A stretch of DNA of 64,000 bases from an uncultured Chlorobiaceae bacterium. GTDB taxonomy: Bacteria > Bacteroidota > Chlorobiia > Chlorobiales > Chlorobiaceae. The stretch is taken from contig CAJEXI010000005.1 of the NCBI GenBank assembly GCA_903994455.1, positions 1-64,000 of the forward strand. The letters are read 5' to 3'. This document shows positions 63,012 through 64,000 of this stretch, piece by piece. The translations under genes were made by a program, and so were the position numbers. Under the pieces are notes generated by a model. It saw only the letters and a program-made list of their open reading frames with translations, was not told the origin of the DNA and made no database searches. Position 1 is the stretch's first letter. Every line of letters starts with the position of its first letter.

Positions 63012-64000
63012 GGGGTAAGATGATAGTTATAGTATGCAGCACAGGCCCCTTCGGATGAGACCATGGTGGCACCAAGCGGATGCTCTGGCGTACACTCTTT
63101 CGCAAAAGCGGGACAGCCATCGGGCTTCAGCATCCCCTGCAGCACCCTGCCGCTCATGCAGAGTGGAGACTCTTGTGCACAGATATTGGTGACCTGAAAC
63201 CTTTTTTCGGCATCAAACGAGGCAAACTCCCTCCTGAGACCAAGACCGCTGCCAGGAATCGGGCCAAGGCCGCGCCACTGACGGTCGGTCACCTCAAAGA
63301 CTTTCATGATAATCTCCCGCGCCAAAGGGTTGCCTTCACGGCTTACGACACGCCCGTAACGGTTCACTACCCCTGACTTGCCCTCTTCCAACAACTCAAT
63401 GGTTTTGAGAATCCCCGCAAGCAAGTCCACAGGTTCAAAACCGGTCGGCACAATCGGCACCTGAAACTCACGGGCGATCGGCTCATACTCCTCATAACCC
63501 ATCACCGCGCAGACGTGCCCCGCTGCAAGGAAACCCTGAACCCGATTTTCCGGTGAAGAGAGAATAGCCCGCATGGCTGGCGGCACCATCACCTGGCTCA
63601 CCAGAACACTGAAGTTCTCAATTCCCTCTCGTGCGGCTTGCCAGACCACCATAGCATTGGCCGGAGCCGTCGTTTCAAATCCAACAGCAAAAAAGACCAC
63701 CTCTTTTGAAGGGTTATCGCGGGCAATCTGCAGGGCATCAAGAGGCGAAAAAACAATGCGCACGTCCCCTCCTGCACTGCGCACCATAAAGAGATCTCTT
63801 GCATTGCCGGGTACACGCAACATATCGCCGAAACTGGTAAAAATCACCTCTTCCCGTGCAGCAATAGCCAGAGCCCGCTCAATGGATTCAAGCGGAGTCA
63901 CACAAACCGGGCAGCCGGGACCATGCACCAGCTCGATAGTATCGGGCAGCAATTGGTCGATGCCGTTTCGGATAATGGAGTGCGTTTGCCCGCCGCAGAT
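63008..64000 (-). CDS. hypD: Hydrogenase maturation protein HypD, N-terminus outside window
   Basis: The frame is open to the right edge, so about 331 C-terminal residues are visible and some 40 N-terminal residues are missing. Seen are [14 protein letters not shown] (usually CGGHTH), [12 protein letters not shown] with the cluster cysteines, [38 protein letters not shown], and the C-terminal Cys-rich CMSGRVLQG and [16 protein letters not shown]. HypD carries a 4Fe-4S cluster and helps build Fe(CN)2CO. A downstream hypE follows. Confidence 0.96.
   Translation of the reverse strand: MCGGQTHSIIRNGIDQLLPDTIELVHGPGCPVCVTPLESIERALAIAAREEVIFTSFGDMLRVPGNARDLFMVRSAGGDVRIVFSPLDALQIARDNPSKEVVFFAVGFETTAPANAMVVWQAAREGIENFSVLVSQVMVPPAMRAILSSPENRVQGFLAAGHVCAVMGYEEYEPIAREFQVPIVPTGFEPVDLLAGILKTIELLEEGKSGVVNRYGRVVSREGNPLAREIIMKVFEVTDRQWRGLGPIPGSGLGLRREFASFDAEKRFQVTNICAQESPLCMSGRVLQGMLKPDGCPAFAKECTPEHPLGATMVSSEGACAAYYNYHLTP

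Overview
The window looks like chromosomal DNA of a green sulfur bacterium (Chlorobi, Chlorobium/Pelodictyon type). This is inferred from the gene set and protein style (sulfur-assimilation and thiamine operons, Hyp hydrogenase maturation genes, a TonB-linked metal-uptake locus, Ig-like surface proteins). No rRNA or marker gene confirms it, and no database search was possible. I recognised no tRNA, rRNA or CRISPR array. Family names come from motif recognition in the translated sequence.

Layout. Positions 1-4.5 kb hold an Ig-like surface protein, a putative outer-membrane barrel and two toxin-antitoxin pairs (VapBC-like, ParDE-like). Positions 4.7-17.8 kb form a defence block on the minus strand: a type I restriction-modification operon (hsdM, a YhcG/DUF1016 nuclease, hsdS, hsdR), a broken class D beta-lactamase-like gene, and a BrnTA pair. 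A deleted BrnTA copy lies on the far side of the type I operon. Next come a NotI-like endonuclease with its cytosine methyltransferase, and a frameshifted gene. Positions 18-25.5 kb hold a TonB-linked metal or cofactor uptake locus scarred by deletions, with a TIR/SEFIR-domain gene lodged in it. Positions 25.7-28.6 kb are modABC with a ModE-like site. Positions 28.9-36.3 kb are a second defence and decay island: Panacea plus sce7726-like nuclease, beta-family protein plus an interrupted cyclase-like gene, a YhcG/HsdS chimera, DUF3037 plus truncated HipA-like kinase, and an IS630 element.

Positions 36.3-40.5 kb carry an NhaD-like antiporter, moaA and a ModE-type regulator. From 40.6 kb starts the most interesting part, a plus-strand sulfur operon. 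It opens with a 33-residue leader peptide containing four consecutive Cys codons, followed by an intrinsic terminator and a competing upstream pairing. Together these have the layout of a cysteine-sensing transcription attenuator. Downstream are a DUF4395 membrane protein, an O-acetylhomoserine sulfhydrylase, a LuxR-type response regulator, cysteine synthase, serine O-acetyltransferase, a family 2 encapsulin shell protein with an inserted cyclic-nucleotide-binding-like domain, and a cysteine desulfurase with a disordered N-terminal extension of about 237 residues, the expected encapsulin cargo. A transsulfuration enzyme and thiSGHF follow.

Taken together, serine is acetylated and sulfhydrylated to cysteine, methionine precursors branch off through MetY and the transsulfuration enzyme, and the encapsulated desulfurase takes sulfur from cysteine for storage or for sulfur-carrier pathways such as thiamine thiazole. 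The window ends with a cyanophycin-synthetase-like ligase (minus strand), a complete 2-oxoglutarate dehydrogenase complex (sucA-sucB-lpd) and hypE/hypD running off the right edge.
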